A DNA stretch of 64,000 bases from Oligoflexus sp. (GTDB lineage: Bacteria > Bdellovibrionota_B > Oligoflexia > Oligoflexales > Oligoflexaceae): the NCBI RefSeq assembly GCF_035712445.1, contig NZ_DASTAT010000028.1, positions 20,021 through 84,020 of the forward strand, given 5' to 3'. Under the pieces are notes generated by a model, which made no database searches, was not told the origin of the DNA, and saw nothing but the letters and a program-made list of their open reading frames with translations. The translations under genes were made by a program, and so were the position numbers. Positions 26,231 through 36,364 of the stretch are shown here, piece by piece; the first letter of the stretch is position 1, and each line of letters begins with the position of its first letter.

Positions 26231-29200
26231 ATGAAACGCTTACTCACAGGATTTCTCGGCTGCCTCGCTCTCATCCTTGGGATGATGGGCTGCGACAAGA
26301 TTAAAACGCTTCAGGAATCCCAGCCTATCCTCTTCAAAGGCCTGAAAGGGATCGAGGTCGCAGCGAAGGGTGGCCTTATCCTCATGTGGGATCAACCGGC
26401 CGCCATCACGGTCGTCGGCTATCAAATCTATGTTCAGGATCTGACCGCCACGACCGCCACAACCAAACTTCTGGATGATGCCGGCAGTTCATCGACCGGC
26501 ACGGCGACCGTTATCCTGGATTTGCCTGATGCGGAGTCACCGGTCACCAAAGGCAAGCTTTTGCAGGTGATTGCCGGAGATTTGAATAGCTATGAGATCG
26601 ATACGCTCCTGCCCGGGCACTATGCCTTCCAGGTGCGGGCCGTGGCTGCTGATGGTCGCAGTGATACCAACACCCGTGTGGTGATCCTGAGCATTGAAAG
26701 CACCGTGGGCTATGAAGGTATCAGCAAAGCCGATCTCATCGGCGACGATGTGTTTTTGGAATGGCCTGCACTCGTCACGGCTCTGAAGGGCCAGGATGTG
26801 AACTACACCGTTTACGAGGGTCCGGCTTTCAGCAAACCCGTGGCCATTACCACGGATACCAAAATGCAGATCTCGGTCCGGGGCGTGCGTCCGGGCACAG
26901 TTCTGAGCTATGGTGTTCGCTCCACCGATCCCAAGGGTCGCACGGACCGCAATACCAAGGTCATCACCGTCGCGATCCCGGAATCAAGCGCAGTCTTTGA
27001 AGGCTGTTTGAAAGGCGAGGCGCGCGGCGCGGATCGTATCCGCATCCAGTTCACCTGGCCTGAAGAGGAATTTGAAACCTTCAAAATCTATCGCAATGGT
27101 ACCCAGGTCTTTGCCACCCGCGATAAGGGTGTCACGGAATATATGGACGTTGGCCTGCAGGAAGGTGAAGTCTATCAGTATTCGTGCGTGGCGACATTCA
27201 AAGACCTGACCCTGACGGGCAATACCAAACTCACAGTCGGCACCCTGACCTCGAATGCCCCGACTTTCAAAGGCATTCGGACTGTGGAAATCACGTCCGC
27301 TCACACCGCGATGGTCCGTTGGGGCGTCAGCACCGGCGTTCCCACGCACAAATTCAAAGTCTATGCAAACCCAGGAACTCAGGTGGATTGGGAAGCTGAT
27401 CCCATGACAATGGTCGGTGGCGATACGATGGAAGTCGAACTGCAGGACCTGGGTGATGATCTTCCCTATGCGTTTGGTGTAAGGGCCTGTTCGATCAAAG
27501 GGGTGTGCGACACCAACGATCTAGCCCTGCTGGCCAGCACAAGGGATGATGGAGCCCCGAAGACCACAGGAGCCTCGGCTCTGACCGTGCGTGACGGCGG
27601 CCTTGTGATCACAGCACCGTGGACGCCTTCCATGGGGGGCGTGGCCAAACGCTTTGTCTATATTAAAAAGGATGGGCCGGTCTCGACTCAGCTTACAGAT
27701 TATGTGAATGCGATGACCGTGCCGGTGACCCTAGCAGGCAAGGTTCCCACGCAGCTGACCTACACCGGTATCACTGATAACACGACCTATCATGTCATCG
27801 TTCGCGATCAGGATCCGAGCGGCAGGACCAATACGGTGACCACGGCCCGCACGATTTTTTCAGGCGACACGACCGCTCCGAATTTCCCCGGCATGACGAG
27901 CCTTGTCAACGGCAGCAGCGGCCAGGAGGAAACCACTCTGCGGGCCCGTTTCACCGCTCTTGATGTTGAGTCGGACAGCAATAAGTACGGAACCTGGGAA
28001 TATCTCGCCTATGTGCAGCCCGGTGGGGGCAACGCCTGTTCCTTGACCAGCATTCATCAGATTTTCCCGGCCAGCGCCTTCACCGCCACTCAGGAAGGTG
28101 AAGCGGTCATCACGGGCCTTGCTCCGAAAACCAATTATGGCGTTTGTCTGAAAGCCCGGGATAAAGCCGGCAATATCTCGGCCACCACGCTTGCATTGAA
28201 TCGCTCGACTCTGGATATCACGGCCCCGACCTTTGATGGCGTGCAGACCGTGACCTTCAACAAGGAAAGCGGCAAACTCGCGCTCGCCTGGAGTCCGTCC
28301 ACAGCCGCGGATATCTATGAATATCAGGTCCAAATCTGGAAGAGCAACCCTGATCGCACGCAGGTTCCCGTCACGCTTTTGAAACTGCCTGAGTCCACGG
28401 CTCGCACTGGCACCAGTCTGAGCAAGAGCACCATCAATCTGAATAGCGGCGAGGATATTTATGTCCTGGTCAACGCCTGTGATAACGGCGGCAGCATAGC
28501 CGGCGGGACTCAGAACTGCTCGGCGCTTGATGTTCCTAAAACTCTGACTTTGCCGGATATTGAACCGCCTCCAGGCTTCCTCGGTATTGCCGCCGAACCG
28601 GATCTGACAACGCCGGTCGAGGGGACGGTCAACGTCACCTGGATCGCGCCCAGTGATTGGACGGATTACAAAGGCTTTAAAGTTTATCTCGTGGATCAGG
28701 CCACCAACGCCCTTTTGGATTCACCGGTCTGGGAGTGTGCCTGCTCGGCCCAGGGTTGCCCTGTCCCGCTGCTCTCCTGTCCCATCACGGGTTTGAATCC
28801 CTTCCGCTCCTATGTCTTTCACGTGCGTGCCTATGATGCGGCCGGGAACGTGACTCAGTTGGATCCCATGGTGAGCGCTACCAAAAAGCGCACGAGCGAT
28901 ACGACTTCGCCCAGTTTCTCGTCGCAGCTGACCGCTGTTTACGGCAATGCGAGCACGGAGCTGACCTGGACCCTGGCCACCGATAATCAGTATGCCTTGG
29001 AACCCGGAGCTGTCATCAACTACGAGGTTTGGCGCAAAACCGGCAGCACCTTTGCCAACCCCGCAAATCCCACGACCGCGGATGCGACCCTCGTGCAAAG
29101 AACGCAGGACCTGACCTGGACCGATCCCGGTACGGATTACGCCAGCGGTCAGACCTATTTCTATGAAGTCTGCGCTGTGGATGGAACCGGCAATCGCACC

Positions 29201-31984
29201 TGCGATGGCAACGTGAAATCCATCACGACCCTGGACCTTGTTCCCCCTGTGATCACAAGCTTTACCAGTGACAAGACGGATACCAAGTGGAACTGGACGC
29301 TCAGCTGGACCGCTTCTGACAACGCGACGGCAGCGGGTTCGATTTTCTATCGTATCTATCAGAGGATTTCGAGCAATCCGCTCGACAGGGCCACGACTTC
29401 GGATACCGTGCTAGTGGCACAGGGCGGGGCCACCAGCAAAACGAATCTGCAGGGGCCCATCAACACGGACACCTATATTCATTATCTTTTGGAAGCCCTG
29501 GATTCCGATGGCAACAGGGCCACCAGGCATTTGACCCTGGCCTCGAACAACCGCATGACTCTGACCTCGGTTCGTTCAACCGAAGGTCCTTTGGCCGGCA
29601 GCAACACGCTGGTCCTGGTCGGTGATGGCTTTAAGCCGGATGCCACCGTCAGTATCGGCTCGTCGAACTGCTCGTCGGTGCAGATCATCTCGCGTAAACA
29701 CATCCTCTGCAATGCACCACCTGCTGCGAGCGACAGCACCGTGGCCGTCACCGTGCAAAATCCCGATGGATCCTCGGCCGTCCTTGCCGATGCGTATCAC
29801 TACTGTAATCCCAGCGTCGCGAACAGCTGCACCAACATCTGCAATCGTCCTGTCGACTGGGACAATAACTTCGCCGATGGTACAGGCGTCACGGCTGCAG
29901 ATCCTTTCATTATCTGTAATGCCGCGCATCTCAATAACCTCCGCAACCAGCCCTATAGCCGTTACTATGCCCTTGGTGAAAACATCGACCTCGGTGGTCT
30001 TAACTTCGCGCCGATCACCAACGGTGCCAACACCGAATTCCGCGGCACCATCAAAGGCAACAACTACATCATTGCCAACTGGAGCTACGATAACATCAAC
30101 GCAGACTTCGTCGGCCTCTTCAAAATTTTGAATTACTCGGATGTTCGCGATCTGGGTTTGATCAACTTCCAGGTTCGCGGCCGCTCGTATGTCGGAACTT
30201 TGGCGGGTGGCGTGGGAACGGTCAGCTACAACGGTGATGCAGTCGTAGCCGCCGATTACATTACGCTCGATGGCATCTTCACGACGGGAGCGGTGACTGC
30301 AGCGGATGTCTATGCGGGTGGCATCATCGGCCGCTGTCATGGCAATGCCTTTAACATGATGTCTTTCGCTTCCGTGACTGGCCGCCGTTTCATCGGCGGG
30401 CTTTTCGGCCGCAAAATCTGGGGTGCCAGCAATCTGGAATACAGCGGCAGCGTTCTCGCGACCGGGAACAGCAACCAGTGTTATGCCGGTGGTATTGCCG
30501 GTCATTGGGCGGCGAGCACTTACTCCGTTACCAACGCGAAAAGCTCAGGGTCGGTCACCTGCACCGATGATGCGGGCCAAGGTGCGCAGTATACAGGTGG
30601 CTTGATTGGACAGCTTACCAACGGAGATTTGGATCAGATTTCCTCGACCGCCACCGTCGTGGGTCGCAACTATGTGGGCGGTCTGATCGGAGAAACCAAC
30701 AGCGGTGTCTTCACCAACGCCAGCTTCTCAGGCGCGGTGACGGGACGTTATTACACGGGAGGCATTTTCGGGCAGCTGACCTATGGCAGCGTTACGAACT
30801 GCACGAATAACGGGAACGTGCTTGCGGCCGTTCCAACTCAGGTTCCTCCCGTCACCGGCTCGGATACAGCTGGCGGTGTCGCAGGACGCATTTACGGAAC
30901 ATCGACGACCCAGCGTGCTCTTATCAAAAACTGCGTGAACCTGAAATCGGTCACCAGTCCCTTCCGCGCGGGCGGCCTCGTCGGATACGGGGATAACTTT
31001 GAAATCAATGGCAGCTCCAGTGCCGGTGATGTGACAGCCGTGGGTTACACCGGGGGTATGGTCGGTGAAATGCGCCGCGGGCTCCTCGTGGATTCCTATG
31101 CAACAGGAAACGTGGCGTCGCCCAACGGTGATTATGCGGGGGGATTGGTCGGGACGGGCTGGACGGATTCCGATGGTTCGACCATGACGCGTGTGCAGGC
31201 TTCCGGTGTGGTCGTGGGTCGCAACTATGTCGGTGGTCTTGCCGGCTACTATCGTGGGGAAATCACCGGCTCGACAGCCTCGGGCGAGGTGACAGGCAAC
31301 GCCGACATCGGCGGCCTTGTCGGTTATCTGGAAAACGGTAACACCACGCGCGTGAATAACCTTCAGCAGAATAAGGCCACCGGGAACGTCATCGGTGACA
31401 CGCGCTGCGGCGGCATGTTCGGTCGCGTGCGTTCGTATGCTTTGATTCGGCAGAATGCGGCTTCCGGTTCAACGACCTGCCCGACTTATACGGGTGGTCT
31501 GATCGCCCAGATCGAAGGGGATAACGTGACGATCACGCAAAGCCTCGCGACCGGGAACGTTACGGGCAACACCAACGTCGGGGGCTTTCTGGGTCTGGCG
31601 TTCCGCAACAACAGTAATAACGTATCGATCACCAACTGCTATGCGCGCGGTCAGGTGAAAGGCAATGATAGCGTCGGTGGATTCGCCGGCCAGGTCGGTG
31701 ACATCATTCAGAAGGTCTATGCCTCGGGCCGCGTGGATAAGGTATCGAGTGAAACCAACCTCGGTGGTCTGGTCGGAAACCTCTGGAGTCCTGATGGGCC
31801 GCGCGATGCGCCTTATAGCTACTGGGACAAGCAGGCGTCCGGGCGGGCGACGAGCAAGGCCGGTATCGGCAAGAATACGAGCGAAATGCTCGGTTCTTCA
31901 CTCTATTCCAACTGGGATGCCACCATCTGGTCCTATTCGAGCCAGGACTATCCTCGTTTCCTCTGGGAACTCCCGGCGCCGTGA
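26231..31984 (+). CDS. Giant FN3-TIG-GLUG surface lipoprotein 2 (tandem paralogue)
   Basis: A 1917-residue paralogue of the preceding lipoprotein with the same order: signal peptide and lipobox (MKRLLTGFLGCLALILGMMGC), FN3-like repeats to about residue 1110, a TIG unit (VGDGFKPDATVSIGSSNC), the Cys joint (SCTNICNRPVDWDNNF, PFIICNAAHLNNL) and a GLUG solenoid (for example SYATGNVASPNGDYAGGLVG) capped by YWDKQASGRATSKAGIGKN. The start is ATG 26231, 9 bases after GGAG; TTG 26222 would overlap the previous stop. The pair looks like an old tandem duplication: the architecture is kept throughout, but many residues differ. It is followed 51 bp later by the large TPR-type gene. Confidence 0.88.
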   Translation: MKRLLTGFLGCLALILGMMGCDKIKTLQESQPILFKGLKGIEVAAKGGLILMWDQPAAITVVGYQIYVQDLTATTATTKLLDDAGSSSTGTATVILDLPDAESPVTKGKLLQVIAGDLNSYEIDTLLPGHYAFQVRAVAADGRSDTNTRVVILSIESTVGYEGISKADLIGDDVFLEWPALVTALKGQDVNYTVYEGPAFSKPVAITTDTKMQISVRGVRPGTVLSYGVRSTDPKGRTDRNTKVITVAIPESSAVFEGCLKGEARGADRIRIQFTWPEEEFETFKIYRNGTQVFATRDKGVTEYMDVGLQEGEVYQYSCVATFKDLTLTGNTKLTVGTLTSNAPTFKGIRTVEITSAHTAMVRWGVSTGVPTHKFKVYANPGTQVDWEADPMTMVGGDTMEVELQDLGDDLPYAFGVRACSIKGVCDTNDLALLASTRDDGAPKTTGASALTVRDGGLVITAPWTPSMGGVAKRFVYIKKDGPVSTQLTDYVNAMTVPVTLAGKVPTQLTYTGITDNTTYHVIVRDQDPSGRTNTVTTARTIFSGDTTAPNFPGMTSLVNGSSGQEETTLRARFTALDVESDSNKYGTWEYLAYVQPGGGNACSLTSIHQIFPASAFTATQEGEAVITGLAPKTNYGVCLKARDKAGNISATTLALNRSTLDITAPTFDGVQTVTFNKESGKLALAWSPSTAADIYEYQVQIWKSNPDRTQVPVTLLKLPESTARTGTSLSKSTINLNSGEDIYVLVNACDNGGSIAGGTQNCSALDVPKTLTLPDIEPPPGFLGIAAEPDLTTPVEGTVNVTWIAPSDWTDYKGFKVYLVDQATNALLDSPVWECACSAQGCPVPLLSCPITGLNPFRSYVFHVRAYDAAGNVTQLDPMVSATKKRTSDTTSPSFSSQLTAVYGNASTELTWTLATDNQYALEPGAVINYEVWRKTGSTFANPANPTTADATLVQRTQDLTWTDPGTDYASGQTYFYEVCAVDGTGNRTCDGNVKSITTLDLVPPVITSFTSDKTDTKWNWTLSWTASDNATAAGSIFYRIYQRISSNPLDRATTSDTVLVAQGGATSKTNLQGPINTDTYIHYLLEALDSDGNRATRHLTLASNNRMTLTSVRSTEGPLAGSNTLVLVGDGFKPDATVSIGSSNCSSVQIISRKHILCNAPPAASDSTVAVTVQNPDGSSAVLADAYHYCNPSVANSCTNICNRPVDWDNNFADGTGVTAADPFIICNAAHLNNLRNQPYSRYYALGENIDLGGLNFAPITNGANTEFRGTIKGNNYIIANWSYDNINADFVGLFKILNYSDVRDLGLINFQVRGRSYVGTLAGGVGTVSYNGDAVVAADYITLDGIFTTGAVTAADVYAGGIIGRCHGNAFNMMSFASVTGRRFIGGLFGRKIWGASNLEYSGSVLATGNSNQCYAGGIAGHWAASTYSVTNAKSSGSVTCTDDAGQGAQYTGGLIGQLTNGDLDQISSTATVVGRNYVGGLIGETNSGVFTNASFSGAVTGRYYTGGIFGQLTYGSVTNCTNNGNVLAAVPTQVPPVTGSDTAGGVAGRIYGTSTTQRALIKNCVNLKSVTSPFRAGGLVGYGDNFEINGSSSAGDVTAVGYTGGMVGEMRRGLLVDSYATGNVASPNGDYAGGLVGTGWTDSDGSTMTRVQASGVVVGRNYVGGLAGYYRGEITGSTASGEVTGNADIGGLVGYLENGNTTRVNNLQQNKATGNVIGDTRCGGMFGRVRSYALIRQNAASGSTTCPTYTGGLIAQIEGDNVTITQSLATGNVTGNTNVGGFLGLAFRNNSNNVSITNCYARGQVKGNDSVGGFAGQVGDIIQKVYASGRVDKVSSETNLGGLVGNLWSPDGPRDAPYSYWDKQASGRATSKAGIGKNTSEMLGSSLYSNWDATIWSYSSQDYPRFLWELPAP

Positions 31985-32035
31985 AGAGTGTTCTATACTG
32001 GAATCAAGGCTCACAATGCACGTGATCGGACCCGC

Positions 32036-35000
32036 ATGCTGATTCGTTCCCCGCATCCAAGACTCCGGGCCAGAACCCGGAAATGGCCCAGATTACTCTG
32101 GGCTTTGGTCTTTTGCTTGAATGCGAAAGCCTATGCGGAATGGAAGGAAAACTGCCAGCGAAGCTATGATCCGATGGATCCAGCCCCCGCGCTTCCCCTG
32201 GCTCTGCGTCAGCTCGAAAGCAGCAAGCGTCCGGATGCTTTGGATCTGGAACAAAATCTTCGCGCATTGATCGAAAAGGAATCCCGCGAAACGATTCCGG
32301 TTTGGAATAGCACAAGAGCCCAGGATCTGACCCGTTCGATCCAGGAATTTCTTTTTCAGCAAAAGCCTGATCCCGGTCTGGAGCCCTTGCGCAGTCACTG
32401 GCTGCTTTTAATGCTGGCCCAAAGGCAGTGGGATGTCTTGAATCCTGCGTTGAAGAAAACGGATGGTCCTTTGAATGTGTGGCTTCAGGCGGAAACCAGT
32501 CTGGGGCTGCGTGACTATGCGGAAGCGCTCCGGGCCTATAACCAGCTCGACATCCCGGCCCTTCGCAGCTGGCTGGACTGGCGCCGCATGGAAACCCTAT
32601 TTTTATTGGGCCAGAATGAAGGCTCTTTGGATCAGCTCGCTCTGGTTTTGAAGTCAGAACTTCTGCAGGATCCCCGCCTTCGTGAACGCTTGCAAAGCTT
32701 CATCCAGGCCTTCTCGGTCAGTGGCCGCGCCGTCCGACCTTTCTTGCAGCAGCTGAAGAATAAAGCCGACGCTGATTCCCTCGGCCAGGCAGCCTTCTGC
32801 GTGTTGACCGTCTCTCGCGATGCCGATGATCGCGGAGCGGCTCTTGCTGCGCTTTTACAGCTGCCGGAACCTCATTCGCAGTCCCTGCGATTGGCGGGCA
32901 AACAGATCGAGAAGCTTTTGGTCGAGCCTGTGCACGCCGAAGGTCTTTTGAATTGGCTCGAATCCTATACGAATCACGCCGCGGCGCGCTTCCGTCGGCC
33001 TTCTGATCTTCGCCTGAACGATGATGCCTATGAGTTCATGGAGGTCCAACGCAAGGCCGGGGATTTTCTTTTGACGAGTCGCACGCTGGTGGAATCATCC
33101 TCCCTCCTCGACCGCCTGGACGGAATCGTGCAAAAATCCCTGGCGGCTCTTCCCAAGGCTGAACCTCCGGCCCAAAACTTCGATGTCTCGAAGCTGGTGG
33201 CTCTGCGCGGTCGCATCCTGGAAAAAGGCCGACGCAACGCCGAGGCCGCCCGACTCTATCGTGAACTTGCACTCTCGGTTCAGGCTCCTTCTGAGCAAAG
33301 GCGCCTGGCCAATCTTATGCTGCAAAATTTTGGACTGGCCGCAGCCGACCTTGTGGATGATCCCGCGTTTACCGATGCCTGCCGCATCTATCAGAAGCTG
33401 GTTCCCGAGGCCCGTCAGGAGCTGGCCCGCTGTGATCTTATGATGGCCCGCCAGGCCCTCAGCCAGGGTCAGGAAACCAATGCCCAGCAAAAACTCTGGC
33501 AGATCGTCTATGCCTTTCCCCATAAGATCGAAGGACAGACAGCGGCCGAACGCTTGATCGAACTGAATCGCAAAACTCCAGACGATCTTTATCGCACGAC
33601 CGACACGCTCCTGAATATCAGCAGTTTCCAGAGCGGCCCCTGGGCGCTCAAGCTCAAGGATCTGCGCCGACAAAGTTCCTATCAAAGAATCACTCAGCTG
33701 GCATCAAGCGATGATCAGGCCGAGGCCTACTTCGTCTTTTCGCAAAAGGAAAAGGGCGATCCTCTCGCCAATGAAAGTCTTCTGACGGCCGTGGCCATGG
33801 ATCAAAAATCCGGACGCCTGGCGCGGGCCCTGGATCGCCTGGAAATCTGGCTCCATGATTATCCAGACTCCCGGGATGCACCGTCCCGCCTGCTCCAGCT
33901 TATCAGCATGGCCGAGAACGCCTTGCAGATTCCACGAGTTCGCCAGTATCTGCAGTGGACCCGCGCCTACACCTGGACCTCGGAGCAGAAGGATCAAATT
34001 CAGGAAAAAACCTGCCTCTTCGATATTCTGGAGCAGCCTTTGACCGCCATCAAAAGCTGCGAGGCCTTGGCGCCGCATGTCACGCAGGGTTCGCTTCTGC
34101 GTCTGCGCCTTGCCCGGGCTTTGGCCTATGGTGGTTACAGTGATCCGCTGCATGGCTATGCCCAGGATCATCTTCTGAATCGACAGGACCTGAGCGTCGA
34201 TCAAAAAATCATGGTCCTTGATCTTCTGCGCCGTGCCAGAAGCCTGACTCCGGCCCGCGACGACGACATCAAAACGACCATGACCAATTACTACCTGGAA
34301 CAGAGCGATAGTCTGGGTCCAGAGTCCCGTCGGATACTCGGTGGTCTCGCCTATGATGATGCTCAGAAATCCCTGACCGCGTTTCAGGCGATTCCCGTCT
34401 ATGGCACCCGATCGGACGAGTTGATCGCGTCGATTCAGGCTAAAAAACAGGCCTTTGACGAGATCGAAGCGCTCTATAATAAAGTGCTGCAGACCAAGGA
34501 TCCGCATTGGGGCAGCAGCGCTCTATGCGATCTGGCCCTGGCAGCCGAAAATTTTGCGGAAGCTTTGAACCGCATTCCAGAAATCGAAGGCCTGGACCGC
34601 AAAAAACTTTTGAGCCAGATCGCCAGCCAGATCGCGGGCTGGCGCGCCAAAGCCAAGAGCATGGCAGGACAGGCCAGCAAAACAGTGGAAAAATTCGGTA
34701 TCCTGCACCCCGACAATCAGCGGGTCATTCAGGAGGCCCATCGACTGAAAGACGATCCCATTCAATTCAACGATTGGCTTCCGAGCCTTATAGATGCCGA
34801 AGCACCCGGCACACGGATCAGCAGCTGGACACGCTGGGACGAGGTGGCGACGGCGCTTTTGGAATCGAGCCAGGCCAATCGCGGTGTCGCATCGTCTTCG
34901 CTTATTCTGAAGGCCATCTATTTCACGCTCCAGACTCGCGATTTTGCGCGAACGGAATGGCTGAACGAAAGACTCATTCAATCCACTGATCCTCGCATCA

Positions 35001-35479
35001 AGGCGCTCGGGCTTTGGCAGGAAGGTCGCCTGAAGGCCCGGCTGGATCTTTTCGGTCAGGCCGAGGACTTCTGGCAGAAGGCTCTGGCGCTCGATCCCGA
35101 GCAGACGGAAATCAGAAAGCAGCTCGGCCTTCTTCATGCGCGCTTTGGTTTCTTTGCCAAAGCCATGGTCCTATTGAAACCGATTGAAGACGATCCGCAG
35201 CTGGCCTGGACCATGGTGGCCATTGAACGGCAGCTGGAGCGGAACGAGTCGGCTGATCAACGCTGCGAAGTCCTGACGGCGGTTCCAGCTCCTGCCGCGG
35301 AAGCTTACTACAACTGCGGTCTTCTCGAATTCCAGAATCATCGCAATGCCGGCAAGGCCATCAGCTGGATGGAGTCCGCCCTGCGCAAGGCCGAGGCCAC
35401 CCCGCCCCTGGCCGAGGCTGCGAGGCAGCAGCTGACCGTCATGCAAAACTGGAAGGCCCGCTTCCAGCCCGAACGCTAA
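32036..35479 (+). CDS. Large periplasmic TPR-like helical-repeat protein
   Basis: A 1147-residue exported protein. A basic N-terminus (RLRARTRKWPR) is followed by a hydrophobic signal core and AKAYA, a likely signal-peptidase site. The rest is almost wholly alpha-helical with Leu/Ala-rich repeats; the last 150 residues show recognisable TPR spacing (ALGLWQEGRLKARLDLFGQA, then ALALDPEQTEIRKQLGLLHA). Such proteins scaffold envelope complexes. ATG 32036 lacks a strong Shine-Dalgarno; GTG 31988 is the alternative. It sits directly between the GLUG lipoproteins and motA (90 bp gap), as TPR proteins do in envelope-spanning motility complexes. No family name can be given. Confidence 0.82.
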   Translation: MLIRSPHPRLRARTRKWPRLLWALVFCLNAKAYAEWKENCQRSYDPMDPAPALPLALRQLESSKRPDALDLEQNLRALIEKESRETIPVWNSTRAQDLTRSIQEFLFQQKPDPGLEPLRSHWLLLMLAQRQWDVLNPALKKTDGPLNVWLQAETSLGLRDYAEALRAYNQLDIPALRSWLDWRRMETLFLLGQNEGSLDQLALVLKSELLQDPRLRERLQSFIQAFSVSGRAVRPFLQQLKNKADADSLGQAAFCVLTVSRDADDRGAALAALLQLPEPHSQSLRLAGKQIEKLLVEPVHAEGLLNWLESYTNHAAARFRRPSDLRLNDDAYEFMEVQRKAGDFLLTSRTLVESSSLLDRLDGIVQKSLAALPKAEPPAQNFDVSKLVALRGRILEKGRRNAEAARLYRELALSVQAPSEQRRLANLMLQNFGLAAADLVDDPAFTDACRIYQKLVPEARQELARCDLMMARQALSQGQETNAQQKLWQIVYAFPHKIEGQTAAERLIELNRKTPDDLYRTTDTLLNISSFQSGPWALKLKDLRRQSSYQRITQLASSDDQAEAYFVFSQKEKGDPLANESLLTAVAMDQKSGRLARALDRLEIWLHDYPDSRDAPSRLLQLISMAENALQIPRVRQYLQWTRAYTWTSEQKDQIQEKTCLFDILEQPLTAIKSCEALAPHVTQGSLLRLRLARALAYGGYSDPLHGYAQDHLLNRQDLSVDQKIMVLDLLRRARSLTPARDDDIKTTMTNYYLEQSDSLGPESRRILGGLAYDDAQKSLTAFQAIPVYGTRSDELIASIQAKKQAFDEIEALYNKVLQTKDPHWGSSALCDLALAAENFAEALNRIPEIEGLDRKKLLSQIASQIAGWRAKAKSMAGQASKTVEKFGILHPDNQRVIQEAHRLKDDPIQFNDWLPSLIDAEAPGTRISSWTRWDEVATALLESSQANRGVASSSLILKAIYFTLQTRDFARTEWLNERLIQSTDPRIKALGLWQEGRLKARLDLFGQAEDFWQKALALDPEQTEIRKQLGLLHARFGFFAKAMVLLKPIEDDPQLAWTMVAIERQLERNESADQRCEVLTAVPAPAAEAYYNCGLLEFQNHRNAGKAISWMESALRKAEATPPLAEAARQQLTVMQNWKARFQPER

Positions 35480-35569
35480 GCAGTTTCTGCCCGCCCCATC
35501 CTTACGGTTTTCATCTTAAAATGAAATAGATATCAATGTCAGCCGCCGTCGAGAGGCATAGGTAACGCC

Positions 35570-36361
35570 ATGGGAACTTTCAACTTTGGTACCGTCTTCG
35601 CTTTTATTGGCTGCTTTGTCATCGTGATCGTCAGCCTTATCATGTCACTGGAAAACCCCTGGATTGCGCTCGATCTGCACTCGACCATCCTGGTCCTGGG
35701 CGGTACGCTCTTCGTGGCTTCCTCGTGCTTCCCCTATCGCCAGGTTCTCAATCTCTTCAAAGTCTTCATCAAAGGTATCGCAAGAAAGCCGGCCAACACT
35801 CACGCCGAAGTCCTCGATTCCATCATCCAGCTGAGCAAAGCGCGCGTGCAAGGTCGTGAGGCCTTCAAACAAGCCTCGGAACAAGTCAAACACCCCTTTC
35901 TGCGGGAATGCTCGCAGGTTCTGCACTGGACCGATGCGGACATCACGCGTGAAGAACTCCGGGAACTCCTTGAACTCAGGGCCGAAACGATTTTCGCCAG
36001 CTACAATCAGGACGCCGCGATCTTTAAAACCATCGCCAAGTTCCCTCCGGCCTTCGGCCTTATGGGAACCACCATGGGCATGATCGCCCTATTGCAGGCG
36101 ATCGGCAAAGGCAATTCAGACAGCATCGGCAGCTCGATGTCCCTGGCCCTGCTCGCGACCCTTTACGGCCTCGTCCTGGCCAACGTCGTCTTTCTTCCCA
36201 TCGCGGAATACCTGGGGAAAAAATCGCGGGATGAATTCGTCATCCGCAAGATGATCATTGAAGCCATCATGCTGATTCACGAGAAAAAGCCCGCGAAATT
36301 CATCGAAGAGAAGGTGAAGTCCTTCCTTCTGCCCGGTCAACGTCAAATGAAGAGCGCCTAA
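35570..36361 (+). CDS. motA: MotA-type stator protein
   Basis: A 263-residue inner-membrane MotA/PomA-type ion-channel subunit. There are four membrane helices: two at the N-terminus (FAFIGCFVIVIVSLIMSL, ILVLGGTLFVASSCF), a long cytoplasmic loop (about 60-155) with a basic ARxxG element (SKARVQGREAF) where rotor-contacting charges lie in MotA/PomA, then the signature pair KFPPAFGLMGTTMGMIALL and LALLATLYGLVLANVVFLPI with the channel prolines. This four-TM layout separates it from TolQ/ExbB. ATG 35570 follows AGGTAACGCC. motB starts 4 bp after its stop. No flagellar genes are in the window. Confidence 0.95.
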   Translation: MGTFNFGTVFAFIGCFVIVIVSLIMSLENPWIALDLHSTILVLGGTLFVASSCFPYRQVLNLFKVFIKGIARKPANTHAEVLDSIIQLSKARVQGREAFKQASEQVKHPFLRECSQVLHWTDADITREELRELLELRAETIFASYNQDAAIFKTIAKFPPAFGLMGTTMGMIALLQAIGKGNSDSIGSSMSLALLATLYGLVLANVVFLPIAEYLGKKSRDEFVIRKMIIEAIMLIHEKKPAKFIEEKVKSFLLPGQRQMKSA

Positions 36362-36364
36362 TTC

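Noticed and set aside
35570-36361. TolQ/ExbB-type proton channel instead of MotA
   Set aside because: Four membrane helices with the MotA pair PPAFGLMGTTMG and YGLVLANVVFLPI; the partner is MotB, not TolR/ExbD.
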